A stretch of 64,000 nt of DNA from Avisuccinivibrio sp964424565 (GCA_964424565.1 CAYRIZ010000002.1:28112-92111); one strand, 5' to 3'. Counted from the first letter of the stretch, positions 1 through 9,107 are shown. Program-made: numbers and translations. The notes: generated by a model not told the origin, from the letters alone.

Positions 1-804
1 AGCGGCGGCTTCAGCCTGCTCCGGGGCGACAGTAGGCTCCGGAGTCTTGATCTGCACCAGCTCCACATTGAAGATCAGCACGGAATTGGGCGGGATGATA
101 TTGCCGGCACCATTGCTGCCGTAAGCCAGAGCGGAAGGAATATACAGCTCATATACTGAGCCTTCAGGCATCAGCTGCAGGCCCTCAACCCAGCCGGGGA
201 TCATATTGCCCAGCGGGAAATCAACCGGCTCGGTCTGCTCGTCGAATACCTTGCCGTCAATGGTGGTGCCGCGGTACTTGACGGAGATGATGTCGGTGGC
301 CACAGGAGTGCGGCCGGTTCCGGCGGTAATGACCTTATACTGCAGACCGGAATCAGTGGTCTGCACGCCTTCCTGGGAGGCATTGTTCTCCAGGAACTTC
401 TGCCCGGCTTCCAGATTGGCCTGGGCCTCAGCATCGGCCTTCTGCTTCATTCTTTCGGCTACCTGCTGATCGAGCAGCTTTAAGGTCTCCTCGATCTGGG
501 CGGTATCCAGAGAACTGTTGCGGGAGAGGGCATCCTTAAAGCCCTGATGCACCAGGTTGAGATCGACATCACCTACAAACTCTTTCTGCTCTTCCACCAT
601 CTGAGCTATATAACCGCCCACGGAGGCGCCTATGGAATAAGAGACCTTGTCATCAAATGAGCTGTCGGCGGTGATGGAAGGGGCGGCAGCGGCGGCAGGA
701 GCCGGGGCCTCGGCCTTGACTTCACTGCTCTTGGAGCAGCCGGCGGCAGTCAGCACGGCGGCAGCCGCTATGCTGAGGACTAAAGTATTGCGCTTGAAAT
801 TCAC
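1..804 (-). CDS. FKBP-type peptidyl-prolyl isomerase lipoprotein, partial (C-terminus outside window)
   Basis: Proline cis-trans isomerase of the FkpA/FklB/Mip type, expected to help fold envelope proteins. The start is GTG at 804, directly after an in-frame stop and preceded by GGAGT. Residues 1-23 form a signal sequence ending in a lipobox (LTAAGC), so the protein should be lipidated; an Ala/Pro-rich linker follows. An N-terminal helical dimerisation domain (VSYSIGASVGGYIA...) comes next, then a FKBP domain starting near residue 145 with SGLQYKVITAGTG, VKYRGTTIDGKVFDEQ, MIPGWVEGLQLMPEGS, IPSALAYGSNG and IPPNSVLIFNVELV. The FKBP fold is complete; an Ala/Pro/Glu-rich tail runs off the window. 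It begins 14 bases after thiL ends and may be co-transcribed with it. E. coli FkpA is a soluble periplasmic protein, so the lipobox is a difference. Confidence 0.88.
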   Translation of the reverse strand, partial: MNFKRNTLVLSIAAAAVLTAAGCSKSSEVKAEAPAPAAAAAPSITADSSFDDKVSYSIGASVGGYIAQMVEEQKEFVGDVDLNLVHQGFKDALSRNSSLDTAQIEETLKLLDQQVAERMKQKADAEAQANLEAGQKFLENNASQEGVQTTDSGLQYKVITAGTGRTPVATDIISVKYRGTTIDGKVFDEQTEPVDFPLGNMIPGWVEGLQLMPEGSVYELYIPSALAYGSNGAGNIIPPNSVLIFNVELVQIKTPEPTVAPEQAEAAA

Positions 805-817
805 TTAAAAATACTCC

Positions 818-1816
818 TTAGAAGTGTTCGAAGGCCTGCTGTCTGGGGACAGCACTGCCCTTAAAAATAATAGTCAGCGGATCGCTGTCGCACTGATCAG
901 TTTCTTCCGGCGGCAGAATGCGCCCTATTTTGGTTACCGGTACCTGCAGCTGACTGGAAAGATCAGCCAGCTGATCCTGCAGCCTGGGCTCGTCCGGCAG
1001 GGTAAACAGCAGCTCATAGTCGCAGCCGCCGTAGGCGGCCAGCGAGCAGCGCTCCAAAAAGGACAGCCGGCCGGCAGTTTCGCTGCAGTCCACTACCCCG
1101 GACAGCGGCAGCTGATCCAAATACAGCTCGGCGCGGACGCCGCTGCGCTGCACTATATGCATGAGATCTCCCACCACTCCGTCCGAGACATCTATGGCAC
1201 AGCGGCAGAAGCGGCTTAATTTGCGGGCAAAGGTGCAGCGCACCGGCCGCATAAAAGCCTCCTCCAGGGCCCGGCGGCCCAGCTCGGGAGGCAGGGCCAG
1301 CTCCCCGTAACCCAGCTTGACATGCAGGGCCGAGGCTCCGAGATCTCCGGTCACATAAACATCATCCCCCGGACGGGCTTTGGAGCGCAGCATGGCCCGG
1401 GAAGACTTGATCCTGCCCAGGGCGCTTACGGTCATGGTCAGCGGTCCGCCACTTAAATTGCCGCCGATCAGACTGATGTTCTCGCGTTCGGCCAGATCAA
1501 AAAAGCCCCGGGAGAAAGGCTCCAGAAAATCAGTACTGCCGTCGGGCAGGGTCAGAGACAGCGTACAGCAGTAGGGTTTGGCGCCCATGGCGGCCAGATC
1601 GGACAGATTTACCGCCAGGGCACGCCAGCCCAGCAGATAAGGATCGGTGCCGGCAAAGAAATGCCGGCCTTCCACCATGGTGTCGGTAGTCAGGGCCAGG
1701 CAGCGCCGGCCGTGCCTTTTGATCAGCGCACAGTCATCGCCCACTCCCAGAACCACTCCGGGAGCCTGATCGTGCGAGGAGAACAGTCTGCCGATGATCT
1801 CAAACTCGCCTGGCAT
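818..1816 (-). CDS. thiL: Thiamine-monophosphate kinase
   Basis: ATP-dependent phosphorylation of thiamine monophosphate to thiamine diphosphate, the last step of cofactor synthesis, in the cytoplasm. The 332-residue product has the PurM/ThiL-like ATP-binding N-terminus with GVGDDCALI, TTDTMVEGRHF, LAVNLSDLAAMGAKP and the glycine-rich GGNLSGGPL; C-terminal IDVSDGVVGDLMHI and GCDYELLFTLP are also typical. Length matches the family (about 325). Start ATG at 1816 lies downstream of GGAG, with the nusB stop 3 bases upstream, so the two are probably translationally coupled. nusB-thiL adjacency is conserved in Gammaproteobacteria; pgpA, which often follows in E. coli, is replaced here by the PPIase gene. 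Confidence 0.96.
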   Translation of the reverse strand: MPGEFEIIGRLFSSHDQAPGVVLGVGDDCALIKRHGRRCLALTTDTMVEGRHFFAGTDPYLLGWRALAVNLSDLAAMGAKPYCCTLSLTLPDGSTDFLEPFSRGFFDLAERENISLIGGNLSGGPLTMTVSALGRIKSSRAMLRSKARPGDDVYVTGDLGASALHVKLGYGELALPPELGRRALEEAFMRPVRCTFARKLSRFCRCAIDVSDGVVGDLMHIVQRSGVRAELYLDQLPLSGVVDCSETAGRLSFLERCSLAAYGGCDYELLFTLPDEPRLQDQLADLSSQLQVPVTKIGRILPPEETDQCDSDPLTIIFKGSAVPRQQAFEHF

Positions 1817-1819
1817 CAG

Positions 1820-2257
1820 TCAGGATCTCCTTGCGGCACGTACTACCTTGTCGAGCACACCGTTGACAAACTTGTGGCTGTCCTGTTCGGCAAATTCCTT
1901 GGCCAGCATGATGGATTCATTGATCACCACCTTGTAGGGCACATCGGAGCGGTACATCAGCTCAAAGGTGCCCAGGCGCAATATGGCCTTGTCCACCTGA
2001 TCCAAATCCTTGAGCGGGCGGGACAGATAAGGCTCAAAGACTGCATCTATGCGTTCACAGTTCTCCACCACGCCCTGGATTAAATCATGCAGATAATCGA
2101 GATCGGCGCCCTGTACCGGCTGATCTTCCAAAAACTGCCTTTCAATCTCACCAGGACCCTGCCCGGTCATCTGCCACTGATAAACAGCCTGCAGCGCAAA
2201 GTGCCGGGCCTTGTGGCGGGCTGCCGGTGACACTGCCTGTTCACTGAAACTGTGCAT
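1820..2257 (-). CDS. nusB: Transcription antitermination protein NusB
   Basis: NusB binds boxA RNA together with ribosomal protein S10 to stabilise antiterminating RNA polymerase on rRNA operons. The 145-residue all-helical product shows the N-terminal ARHFALQAVYQWQMTG, the middle RPLKDLDQVDKAILRLGTFEL and the C-terminal VVINESIMLAKEFAEQDSHKFVNGVLDKV, all hallmark stretches of the family. It sits 8 bases after ribH in the same operon, the order ribH-nusB-thiL being conserved in enterics and vibrios. Confidence 0.96.
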   Translation of the reverse strand: MHSFSEQAVSPAARHKARHFALQAVYQWQMTGQGPGEIERQFLEDQPVQGADLDYLHDLIQGVVENCERIDAVFEPYLSRPLKDLDQVDKAILRLGTFELMYRSDVPYKVVINESIMLAKEFAEQDSHKFVNGVLDKVVRAARRS

Positions 2258-2265
2258 GAAATATC

Positions 2266-2736
2266 CTAAATTGCCTTGATTACATTAACCATTTCCAGGG
2301 CGGAGGCAGCAGCCTCTGAGCCCTTGTTGCCGGCCTTGGCACCGGCACGCTGTACGGCCTGCTCCAGAGTATCGGTGGTCAGCACGCCGTTGGCCACCGG
2401 CACGGCATGATTTAAGGTTACCTGGGTAATGCCCTTGGCGCACTCATTGGCCACTACCTCAAAGTGATAGGTGGAGCCGCGGATCACGCAGCCCAGGGCA
2501 ATCAGGGCATCATAGCCGCCGCGGCGGGCCAGATGTTCCAGGGTGACCGGGATTTCAATGGCCCCGGGTACCCGCACCACGGTGATGTTTTCCTCCGGCA
2601 CTTCGCCCTCGCGCTTTAAGGTATCAAGCGCGCCGTCGAGCAGACGCTCGCAGACAAAGGAATTAAAGCGGGATACCACTATGGCAAATTTACCTTCCCT
2701 ACAGGGCTTGATGCCTTCTATCACCTTAATTGGCAT
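2266..2736 (-). CDS. ribH: 6,7-dimethyl-8-ribityllumazine synthase (riboflavin synthase beta chain)
   Basis: Condenses 5-amino-6-ribitylaminouracil with 3,4-dihydroxybutanone 4-phosphate, the penultimate step of riboflavin synthesis, usually as a 60-mer or pentamer. Seen: IVVSRFNSFVCERLLDGAL, VRVPGAIEIPVTLEHLA, IALGCVIRGSTYHFE with the catalytic His region, and GVLTTDTLEQAVQRAG with the phosphate-binding residues. I start the gene at ATG 2736 because GGAGGAA lies 4 bases upstream. A TTG at 2748 in the same frame contains that SD as codons and would be a less likely start. 156 residues, normal for the family. Confidence 0.95.
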   Translation of the reverse strand: MPIKVIEGIKPCREGKFAIVVSRFNSFVCERLLDGALDTLKREGEVPEENITVVRVPGAIEIPVTLEHLARRGGYDALIALGCVIRGSTYHFEVVANECAKGITQVTLNHAVPVANGVLTTDTLEQAVQRAGAKAGNKGSEAAASALEMVNVIKAI

Positions 2737-2762
2737 GGATTCCTCCAAAAATCAAAAATCTT

Positions 2763-3440
2763 TTAAAAACCACCGGCAAGCAGCGTCTCCAAAGTGAGCC
2801 CGGTCTGCTCTGCGGCGGCCGCCGGCCTGCTCTCTTCCTGCCTCCCGGCAGTCAGCAGACGCTCCAGGTAGCGGGCCAGCACGTCTACTTCCAAGTTTAC
2901 TAGACGCCCTGCCTTAAATGAATGAAAATTTGTCACCTGCTGTGTATGGGGAATAATGGTCAGTCTGAAGGCAGAGCCCTTGAGTTCATTGACCGTCAGG
3001 GACATGCCGTCCACGGCTATGGAGCCCTTGCAGGCAATATAGCGCTGCAGCCCGGAGGGTGCCGCCACCCAGACATTGACGGCTTCGGAAAGCTGACTTA
3101 CCGACATTATGCGGCCTATGCCGTCTACATGGCCCTGCACTATGTGGCCGCCGAGATGACTTTGCGGGGTACAGGGCAGCTCCAGATTAAGACTCTGCCC
3201 CTGCGAGTAGTACTTAAAGCAGGTCAGCTCCATGGTCTCGGCTGAGACATCGGCATTAAAGCCGTCCTCATGCACGGCGCAGGCGGTGAGGCAGACGCCG
3301 TTGGCCGCCACGCTGTCGCCTATATGGACCCGGGAGGCGGCCTTAAACTGCGGCGGGGTCAGCACGGTGACAAAGGCACCCCGGCCGCGCCGCTCCAGGC
3401 GGGCCAGCGTACCTACAGCCTCGATAATTCCGGTATACAT
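2763..3440 (-). CDS. ribE: Riboflavin synthase alpha chain
   Basis: Dismutates two 6,7-dimethyl-8-ribityllumazine molecules to riboflavin plus the diaminouracil product. Two lumazine-binding domains are visible. Domain 1 begins MYTGIIEAVGTLARLERRG and contains GDSVAANGVCLTA; domain 2 starts at GHIVQGHVDGIG and contains GSIAVDGMSLTVNE and IIPHTQQVTNF. The ATG shares its A with the TGA stop of ribD (TGATG), indicating translational coupling. 225 residues; an Ala/Glu-rich C-terminal tail is slightly longer than usual. The symbol ribE is used for the alpha-type synthase (called ribC in E. coli). Confidence 0.95.
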   Translation of the reverse strand: MYTGIIEAVGTLARLERRGRGAFVTVLTPPQFKAASRVHIGDSVAANGVCLTACAVHEDGFNADVSAETMELTCFKYYSQGQSLNLELPCTPQSHLGGHIVQGHVDGIGRIMSVSQLSEAVNVWVAAPSGLQRYIACKGSIAVDGMSLTVNELKGSAFRLTIIPHTQQVTNFHSFKAGRLVNLEVDVLARYLERLLTAGRQEESRPAAAAEQTGLTLETLLAGGF

Positions 3441-4645
3441 CAGCCTCTCTCCCTGACGTAGTGCGCCCTGATATCAGGCCCCAGTTTACGCACTGATTTT
3501 AAGGCAAAACGGTAAGCCGTCTGCAGGGAAGCCGGAGGCTCCAGCACAAAAGCCGGCATACTGCTGCAACCCAGCAGCTGCGGGCCCTGATAGAGGAAGA
3601 GCTCATCTGCCAAATCCTGGGCCAGAAAGGAAGAAGTCAGGGTACTGCCGGCTTCCACCAGCACAGAGCGCAGCTCCTGCCGCCCCAGATAGGCCAGCAC
3701 CGGCAGCAGCGGCACCCGGCCGTCGGCCCCGGGAGGCAGATACAGCAGGCTGACGCGCTCATTGAGCTCCAGCACCTGGGCACGCAGTCCAGGCAGCTCC
3801 ACCGCCCGGCTGCGGGTCAGATCTATGCCCGGTCTTAACACCTGGGCTATGAGGCTGCGGCCTGATTTGAACAGGGCAAAACGCTCCACTGCCTGCCGGT
3901 CCAGTCTGCCGCGACTGTCCAAAATCACCTTCAGCGGCTGACGCAGCATGTGCTCAGGCAGCTTTTCCCTTATCTTGGCCGGCAGATCGGCATAACGCAC
4001 GTTGAGCCGCGGATCATCGGCCAGCACGGTATTGACCCCGGTCAGGATCACATCATGCAGGGCCCGCAGGCGCTGTACATCAGCGCGGGCCTTGTCTGAA
4101 GTGATCCACTTGCTCTCGCCGCCGGGCAGGGCTATGCGGCTGTCCAGCGAGGCGGCGGTCTTGACCGTCACATAGGGAATGCCTGTGCCCATGGCCTTGA
4201 AAAAGGCGCGGTTGATCCACAGCGATTCCTGCTGACACAGTCCTACCTCGGTCCTGACACCGGCCCGGCTTAAGATTTCCATACCCCGGCCGGCCACCTT
4301 GGGATTGACGTCCAGCACTGCCGCCACCACCCGGCGGATGCCGTGCTGCACCAGGGTGCGGGCACAGGGCGGAGTTCTGCCGTAGTGGGCACAGGGCTCG
4401 AGGGTGACATAGGCTGTGGCTCCGGCCACATTGCCGCCGGCATTTTTGATGGCAGCAACCTCGGCATGATCGGTGCCGGCTTTCTGATGCCAGCCCTCAC
4501 CTATGATCAGCCCGTCCCTGACTATGACACAGCCGACGCAGGGATTGGGGGAAGCGGTAAAGCGCCCGCGCCGCGCCAGTTTGAGGGCACGGCGCATAAA
4601 CATCAGATCATTGGCTGAAAATTTATTCAAACCCGATGTTCCCAT
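3440..4645 (-). CDS. ribD: Bifunctional riboflavin deaminase/reductase RibD
   Basis: Two sequential steps of riboflavin synthesis: deamination of the pyrimidine ring, then NADPH-dependent reduction of the ribosyl chain. The N-terminal deaminase has the zinc site HAEVAAI with PCAHYGRTPPC; the C-terminal reductase has TVKTAASLDSRIA, ESKWITSDKARADVQRLR, HDVILTGVNTVLADDPRLNVR and VEAGSTLTSSFL. I start at ATG 4645: it lies 14 bases after the glyA stop, with an AAAGG-type site overlapping that stop. A longer in-frame start at 4690 would overlap glyA and adds residues unlike the family. Length about 401 residues (E. coli 367). Confidence 0.94.
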   Translation of the reverse strand: MGTSGLNKFSANDLMFMRRALKLARRGRFTASPNPCVGCVIVRDGLIIGEGWHQKAGTDHAEVAAIKNAGGNVAGATAYVTLEPCAHYGRTPPCARTLVQHGIRRVVAAVLDVNPKVAGRGMEILSRAGVRTEVGLCQQESLWINRAFFKAMGTGIPYVTVKTAASLDSRIALPGGESKWITSDKARADVQRLRALHDVILTGVNTVLADDPRLNVRYADLPAKIREKLPEHMLRQPLKVILDSRGRLDRQAVERFALFKSGRSLIAQVLRPGIDLTRSRAVELPGLRAQVLELNERVSLLYLPPGADGRVPLLPVLAYLGRQELRSVLVEAGSTLTSSFLAQDLADELFLYQGPQLLGCSSMPAFVLEPPASLQTAYRFALKSVRKLGPDIRAHYVRERG

Positions 4646-4659
4646 GACGCTGCAGCCTT

Positions 4660-5922
4660 TTAATCCTGGTAGACCGGGAATTTGGCGCACAGGGCGGCCA
4701 CTTTTTCTCTGGCAGCGGCTATTACGGCCTCATCCTGATAATTGTCGAGCACATCGCAGATGATGCCGGCCAGTTCCCTTACTTCGGCTTCCTTAAAGCC
4801 GCGGCGGGTGCAGGCCGGGGTGCCTATGCGCAGACCGGAGGTGACAAAAGGAGAGCGCGGATCACCGGGAACGGAATTCTTGTTGACGGTGATGTGGGCC
4901 CGGCCCAGAGCAGCCTCAGCATCCTTGCCGGTCAGTTCCAGACCGATGAAGTCCATCAGGAACAGATGATTCTGGGTGCCGCGGGAGACCACCTTGTAGC
5001 CGCGCTGCATGATGACTTCGCACATGGCCTTGGCATTCTTCACTATCTGCTGCTGATACTCCACAAACCAGGGCTCCATGGCTTCCTTGAAGACCACGGC
5101 CTTGGCGGCAATCACATGCTCCAGCGGACCGCCCTGGCTGCCGGGGAATACGGCAGAGTTCAGCTTCTTGTATAAGGCCTGATCATGGCAGTTGGACAAA
5201 ATCAGTCCGGAACGCGGGCCGCCCAGGGACTTGTGGGTGGTGGTGGTCACCACATGGGCATAGTCTATGGGGCTGGGATAGACACCGGCGGCTACCAGAC
5301 CGGCCACATGAGCCATGTCCACCATCAGATAGGCACCTACCTCATCGGCTATCTCACGCAGTTTCTTCCAGTCCACAATGCCGGAGAAGGCGGAGAAGCC
5401 GCCTACTATGACGCGCGGCTGGCACTCACGGGCCTTGGCGGCTATGGCCTCATAATCGAGCTCACCTGCCTCATTGACTTCATAAAGCTCGGCTTTGTAG
5501 ACCTTGCCGGAAAAGTTTACCGGAGAGCCGTGGGTTAAGTGACCGCCGGAGGCCAGGGACAGACCGAGAATGGTGTCGCCGGGCTTGCACATGGCCATAT
5601 AGGCAGCGCAGTTGGCCTGGGAGCCGGCATGCGGCTGTACATTGGCATAGTCGCAGTGGAACAGTTTGCAGGCGCGGTCAATGGCCAGCTGTTCTACCTT
5701 GTCGACATATTCGCAGCCGCCGTAGTAACGCTTCCCGGGATAGCCTTCGGCATATTTGTTGGTAAGCTGAGAACCCTGAGCTTCCATCACACAGCGGCTG
5801 GCATAGTTTTCCGATGCGATAAGCTCAATATGATCTTCCTGTCTCTGATTTTCCGCAGCTATGGCTTCCCAGAGTTCCGGATCATAGTCAGCAATTGACC
5901 TGGCTTTGTTCATTGCAACCAT
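4660..5922 (-). CDS. glyA: Serine hydroxymethyltransferase
   Basis: PLP enzyme interconverting serine and glycine with transfer of the one-carbon unit to tetrahydrofolate. 420 residues (E. coli 417), with HIELIASENYAS, GSQLTNKYAEGYPGKRYYGG, THGSPVNFSGK, VDMAHVAGLVAAG and the PLP-lysine motif VVTTTTHKSLGGPR. The start ATG 5922 has GAGG 5 bases upstream. It is the first gene of the glyA-ribDEH-nusB-thiL run. In many relatives nrdR lies between glyA and ribD; here it does not. A candidate extended -10 element lies about 45 bases upstream. Confidence 0.97.
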   Translation of the reverse strand: MVAMNKARSIADYDPELWEAIAAENQRQEDHIELIASENYASRCVMEAQGSQLTNKYAEGYPGKRYYGGCEYVDKVEQLAIDRACKLFHCDYANVQPHAGSQANCAAYMAMCKPGDTILGLSLASGGHLTHGSPVNFSGKVYKAELYEVNEAGELDYEAIAAKARECQPRVIVGGFSAFSGIVDWKKLREIADEVGAYLMVDMAHVAGLVAAGVYPSPIDYAHVVTTTTHKSLGGPRSGLILSNCHDQALYKKLNSAVFPGSQGGPLEHVIAAKAVVFKEAMEPWFVEYQQQIVKNAKAMCEVIMQRGYKVVSRGTQNHLFLMDFIGLELTGKDAEAALGRAHITVNKNSVPGDPRSPFVTSGLRIGTPACTRRGFKEAEVRELAGIICDVLDNYQDEAVIAAAREKVAALCAKFPVYQD

Positions 5923-5967
5923 AAGTACCTCTTGCAGGGTTGAAAGAGTAATGAAAAAACTTGGCCG

Positions 5968-5976
5968 ATCTTATCA
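5968..5976 (-). promoter_or_regulatory. Candidate extended -10 element for the glyA-rib operon
   Basis: On the minus strand the sequence TGATAAGAT reads as TGn plus a -10-like hexamer (TAAGAT, 4/6 of TATAAT) about 45 bases before the glyA start. No convincing -35 is present at 17 bases, which an extended -10 can tolerate. Eye-based call only. Confidence 0.3.
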
Positions 5977-6218
5977 TTTTTCGCGATCTTTTCGGGCAAA
6001 ACTTTGGACGGGATCACGAAAATAAGGGCAGATCCCTGCACAACACCCCCAACCCGGCTGCAGCCGTAATGCACCGGATCAGCCCGTGTCGCGCCTCCAC
6101 GGCCCGGCTTTAGCCCGTCCTGCAGGCGATCTTTGCTCTGATGTGATAACTTAATAAAGGGATGTCTGCGCCTGCAGCCTCCCCTCTGCAGATTAAATTA
6201 ACTTGGGAAAACAACTAT

Positions 6219-7787
6219 ATGACTGCTGATCATGCTGAAAAAACAGGCGTGCTGACACGCTTTCTAAACGGCGTGGAAAGAGTAGGCAACCGCCTGCCGC
6301 ATATCACCATGCTCTTCATCTACGCGCTCATCGTCACGATGATCTTCTCCTTTCTGCTGTCCTTTGTGGAGTTTGACTACATCCACCCCAACACAGGCAA
6401 AAACATAGAGATCATCAATATCTTTCAGCCGGAAAACCTGCTGCTGTTCATAGAGAACTCAGTTAAAAACTTCATGGGATTCCCTCCTCTGGGCATCACC
6501 ATAGTGGTTACTCTGGGCATAGGTATTGCCGAAGGCTCGGGCTTTATTCATGCCTGTCTGCGCAAGATGCTCATGGTGACCCCCAAAAAGATCCTGACCC
6601 CGGCTGTGGTGCTCATCTCCATTCTCTGCCATGTGGCCTCCGATTCCGCCTACACCGTGCTGATGCCTGTGTCCGCCCTGATGTTCTACTGCTGCGGCCG
6701 GCATCCCTTAGCGGGCATAGCCTGCTCCTTTGCCGGTCTGGCCGGCGGTTTTACGGCCTCCTTCACCCCGTCCATGATCGATCCGGTGATGCAGAGTTTC
6801 ACCGAGTCCGCCGCCCATATCATTGATCCCAACTACTCAGTCAATGTACTGTGCAACTACTTCTATGCCTTGGGCGGCACTGTATTTGTGATCCTGGCCT
6901 GCTGGTTTGTCACCGACAAGATTGTAGAGCCGCGCCTCAACCGCTTTATGCCTGTGGATGACAAGATAGCCGATGATCAGGACACCAAAATGCATGAGCC
7001 TTCCGCCCGGGAAAAGCGCGCCTTCACCTATGGTGCCCTGACGGCTCTGGCCCTGCTGGCCCTGCTTTTTGCCCTCTGCTTCCCCGACAACAGCATCATG
7101 CGTGCCGCAGACGGCTCGCTCACCGCCCCGTCGGCTGCCGTGATGAAGTGCCTGGTGCCCTTCCTCTTCATCTTCTTTGCCGTGCCCGGTCTGGTCTACG
7201 GCTTTGCCGCCGGCACCTACACCTGCGCCAATGATGTGATCAAGGCCATGGAGAACATCATGCGCATGCTGATCTCCTTCATGGTGTTCTGCTTCTTTGC
7301 CGGACAGTTCCTCTATGTGTTCGGTCAGTCACAAATAGGCTCGCTGCTGGCCATTGCCGGTGCCGAGTTCCTGCGCGATCTGGGCATGCCTTCAGGCCTG
7401 ACCCTGTTCGGCATCATTGTGCTTACCGCCATGCTCAATATCCTCATCACCTCAGCTACCTCCAAGTGGGCCATACTCTCGACCATCTTTGTGCCTATGC
7501 TGATGATGCTGGGTCTGTCTCCTGAGCTGACGCAGGCGGCCTACCGCGTATCCGACTCCGCCGTCAATGTGGCCACGCCGCTGTTCCCCTTCTATCCTCT
7601 GCTGATCATGTACTGCCAGAAGTACTGCCGCCGGGCCGGCGTGGGCACCCTGTGCTCCATGATGCTGCCTTATACCGGTGCCCTGCTCATAGTGCTGACC
7701 TGCGTGCTGTACGCTTACTGGTTCCTGGGCATTCCGCTGGGTTTCCACTCGGGCTTTGACTATCCGTCAACCATGTTCCCGCAGTAA
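6219..7787 (+). CDS. AbgT-family transporter (p-aminobenzoyl-glutamate type)
   Basis: Inner-membrane transporter of the AbgT family; E. coli AbgT imports p-aminobenzoyl-glutamate, while some relatives (MtrF, YdaH) export sulfonamides. About 522 residues with a dozen or so hydrophobic segments. Family landmarks: NFMGFPPLGITIVVTLGIGIAE, SHISSD-like CHVASDSAYTVLMPVSALMF, GRHPLAGIACSFAGLAGGFTASF, TDKIVEPRLNRFM, NILITSATSKWAILSTIFVPM and RVSDSAVNVATPLFPF. I prefer ATG 6219, with GGGA 11 bases upstream and MTADHAEKTGVLTRFLNGVERVGN matching the family N-terminus. The upstream ATG 6162 has AAAGGG abutting it with no spacing. A terminator follows. Substrate is not predictable; adjacency to a peptidase (pepT) hints at peptide or amino-acyl substrate use. 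Confidence 0.9.
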   Translation: MTADHAEKTGVLTRFLNGVERVGNRLPHITMLFIYALIVTMIFSFLLSFVEFDYIHPNTGKNIEIINIFQPENLLLFIENSVKNFMGFPPLGITIVVTLGIGIAEGSGFIHACLRKMLMVTPKKILTPAVVLISILCHVASDSAYTVLMPVSALMFYCCGRHPLAGIACSFAGLAGGFTASFTPSMIDPVMQSFTESAAHIIDPNYSVNVLCNYFYALGGTVFVILACWFVTDKIVEPRLNRFMPVDDKIADDQDTKMHEPSAREKRAFTYGALTALALLALLFALCFPDNSIMRAADGSLTAPSAAVMKCLVPFLFIFFAVPGLVYGFAAGTYTCANDVIKAMENIMRMLISFMVFCFFAGQFLYVFGQSQIGSLLAIAGAEFLRDLGMPSGLTLFGIIVLTAMLNILITSATSKWAILSTIFVPMLMMLGLSPELTQAAYRVSDSAVNVATPLFPFYPLLIMYCQKYCRRAGVGTLCSMMLPYTGALLIVLTCVLYAYWFLGIPLGFHSGFDYPSTMFPQ

Positions 7788-7802
7788 CCCTCCGGCCCCC
7801 TG

Positions 7803-7831
7803 CCGCAGCCTCAGGCTGCGGCATTTTATTT
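7803..7831 (+). terminator. Rho-independent terminator after the AbgT-family gene
   Basis: Perfect 8-bp stem CCGCAGCC / GGCTGCGG with a 3-base loop, followed by CATTTTATTTG. It separates the transporter from pepT. Confidence 0.75.
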
Positions 7832-7877
7832 GCAGTTTCCTCTCCTTGTGCTTTTTTGAGATTTTTGAGGTTTTGTC

Positions 7878-9107
7878 ATGTCCACTCTTCAGGATCAATT
7901 AGTCGCCCGCTTTATGCGCTATGTCGCCATCCCCTCACAGTCCGACGCCGCAGCCGGTGTCACTCCCTCCTCAGCCGGTCAGCTGGAACTGGGACGCCTG
8001 CTGATGCAGGAGCTGCAGGAGCTGGGGCTCTGCGATATAGATCAGGACAGTCATGGTGTGGTCACCGCCCGCCTGCCCGCCACCGCCCCCGGCGATGCCG
8101 TGGGCTTCTGCGCTCATCTCGATACAGTGGATGTATCCTTAAGCCCGGTCATACATCCGCAGATTGTTGACTATCAGGGCGGCGACATAGTGCTCAATGC
8201 CGCGCAGAATATTGTCATGAAGGCAGCCGATCACCCCGAGCTGCAGGACTATATAGGACAGCGCCTGCTCTGCTCCGACGGCACTTCCGTGCTCGGAGCT
8301 GACAACAAGGCCGCCCTGGCCATTATCATGACGGCTCTGGACCTGCTGCAGCAGGAGCAGCGTCCCCATGCTGAACTGTTCGTAGCCTTTGTGCCTGATG
8401 AGGAGATCGGTTTGTGCGGCTCCAAAGTACTGGATCTGCACAAATTCAGACCGGATTATGCCTATACCATAGATTCCTGCGGCCTGGGCGAGGTAGTGTG
8501 GCAGACCTTTAATGCCGGCTCGGTATATCTGACCTTTACCGGAGTAACAGCCCATCCCATGAGTGCCAAAGGCGTGCTGATCAATCCCCTGCTCATGGCC
8601 CATGACTTCATAGCCATGTTTGACCGCCTGCAGACTCCAGAGCACACCGACGGTCTGGACGGCTACTGGTGGTTCAACGCCTGCCGGGCCGATGCCCTGA
8701 CCTGCTCCCTTACCATGCACATCCGCGACTTTGACCGGGAACACTATCAGTGGCGCAAGGAAGTGACGGCACAGAATGTGGAGAAGCTGCGTGCCATGTA
8801 TCCCAAGGCCGACATAGCTGTGCGCTTTGAGGATGTATATGAAAACATTTCCAACAATGTCAGCCCCTCTGCAGCCCCTATAGCCCATATTTATGAGGCC
8901 ATGGAGGAGCTGGGAATACAGCCGCGCACCTGTGCCATGCGCGGCGGCACCGACGGTTCCTGCCTCTCCGCCCGCGGTATTGTGACCCCCAATTATTTTA
9001 CCGGTGGCCACAATTTCCACTCCCGCGATGAGTTCTGGCCGCTGGGCAGCGGAGAAAAATCCCTGCAGCTTACCCTGGCGCTGATCAATAAGGCCCTGCA
9101 GCAGTAA
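7878..9107 (+). CDS. pepT: Peptidase T (tripeptide aminopeptidase)
   Basis: Zinc-dependent M20-family exopeptidase releasing the N-terminal residue from tripeptides. 409 residues (E. coli 408). Metal and catalytic motifs in order: AHLDTVD (zinc His and catalytic Asp), GADNKAALA (bridging Asp), VPDEEIG (catalytic Glu and zinc Glu), TIDSCGLGEV (zinc Asp), RGGTDGSCLS and TGGHNFHSRDEF (last zinc His). Start ATG 7878 has GAGG 8 bases upstream. Monocistronic: terminators lie on both sides. Confidence 0.95.
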   Translation: MSTLQDQLVARFMRYVAIPSQSDAAAGVTPSSAGQLELGRLLMQELQELGLCDIDQDSHGVVTARLPATAPGDAVGFCAHLDTVDVSLSPVIHPQIVDYQGGDIVLNAAQNIVMKAADHPELQDYIGQRLLCSDGTSVLGADNKAALAIIMTALDLLQQEQRPHAELFVAFVPDEEIGLCGSKVLDLHKFRPDYAYTIDSCGLGEVVWQTFNAGSVYLTFTGVTAHPMSAKGVLINPLLMAHDFIAMFDRLQTPEHTDGLDGYWWFNACRADALTCSLTMHIRDFDREHYQWRKEVTAQNVEKLRAMYPKADIAVRFEDVYENISNNVSPSAAPIAHIYEAMEELGIQPRTCAMRGGTDGSCLSARGIVTPNYFTGGHNFHSRDEFWPLGSGEKSLQLTLALINKALQQ

